DNA of 35,991 nucleotides, from positions 1 through 35,991 of the forward strand of contig JACCZY010000078.1 of the NCBI GenBank assembly GCA_013695685.1. The letters run 5' to 3'. The translations under genes and the position numbers were made by a program. Source of the DNA: Geodermatophilaceae bacterium (lineage in GTDB: Bacteria; Actinomycetota; Actinomycetes; Mycobacteriales; Geodermatophilaceae). Each line of letters starts with the position of its first letter. Position 1 is the first letter of the stretch. The notes beneath the pieces are model-generated. The model searched no databases. It was not told the DNA's origin and saw nothing but the letters and a program-made list of their open reading frames with translations. Of the stretch, positions 35,547 through 35,991 are shown one piece after another.

Positions 35547-35991
35547 GCACGCAATCAGCGCGGACCGCGAGATCATCGATCGGCTCCGCGAGGCCGAACG
35601 GCAGATCGCGGTCCTGCACGCCGAGCAGCTGGACATGATCACCGAGATGTACCGCCGCGCACGGGACTGGATCAGTGCCCCGGCCGATACGCCTGGGCTG
35701 GTCGATGCCGCAGAGGTCGCCGCCGCAGAGATCGGGGTGGCGCTGCGGATCGCAAGGCGCTCGGCGGTGGATCGGCTCGGCCTGGCCGTGCACGTCTTGC
35801 AGGGTTTGCCAGCCACGGCTGCGGCGCTGCGCTCCGGGGAGGTGAGCTTGGCCAAGGCGCGGATCATTGCCGACGCCACCGCCGACCTGACCGACCAGCA
35901 CACCGCCGAGGTGGAAGCGCGGGTGCTGCCTCGGGCTGGCCGGCAGACCCCGGCCGGGCTGGGCGTGTCGGTAGCCCGCGCGGTGCTCGCC
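35539..35991 (+). CDS. DUF222 (13E12-family) protein, N-terminal part, truncated by window end
   Basis: 'EVAAAEIGVALRIARRSAVDRLGLAVHVLQGLPATAAALRSGEVSLAKARIIADATADLTDQHTAEVEARVLPRAGRQTPAGLGVSVARAV'. Confidence 0.9.
   Translation, partial: MFEHAISADREIIDRLREAERQIAVLHAEQLDMITEMYRRARDWISAPADTPGLVDAAEVAAAEIGVALRIARRSAVDRLGLAVHVLQGLPATAAALRSGEVSLAKARIIADATADLTDQHTAEVEARVLPRAGRQTPAGLGVSVARAVLA

Noticed and set aside
35319-35903. 194-aa minus-strand ORF
   Set aside because: Antisense of the DUF222 gene, Ser/Ala/Arg-rich shadow ORF.

Overview
High-GC actinobacterial chromosomal window, about 36 kb, mostly intact bacterial genes; no rRNA, tRNA, CRISPR array, transposase or integrase seen. Recognisable units in order: FtsX-like permease fragment; Erm-like rRNA methyltransferase; ogt; msrA; YdeI/OmdA-like protein; a DUF5678-like protein paired with a retropepsin-like (DTGA) protein; a large transketolase/AceE-like protein; alpha/beta hydrolase; a translationally coupled FAD oxidoreductase-DUF1365-CFA synthase operon; a sugar-utilisation operon (LacI regulator, lipoprotein SBP, two permeases, GH130, secreted alpha/alpha-barrel + CBM-like protein) with a visible promoter/operator; SDR; VapBC-type TA pair; TPP riboswitch followed by ykoE-ykoD-ykoC; DUF222/HNH (13E12-type) protein; gamma-glutamyltransferase; GNAT; YibE/F; nitroreductase; two decayed genes flanking a pyridoxamine-oxidase-like gene; 3-hydroxyacyl-CoA dehydrogenase + aldehyde dehydrogenase; M50-like peptidase; and the start of a second DUF222 protein. 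Best leads: (1) both DUF222 genes start inside a LexA/SOS-box-like sequence with identical geometry (TAG-N2-TCGAAC-N2-ATG), suggesting leaderless SOS-controlled genes; (2) the DUF5678/retropepsin-like gene pair; (3) the uncharacterised secreted protein of the GH130 operon; (4) ykoD has no ATG/GTG/TTG start before its Walker A motif; (5) several strong inverted repeats with possible regulatory or terminator roles. All family calls are from motif recognition by eye; no searches were run.
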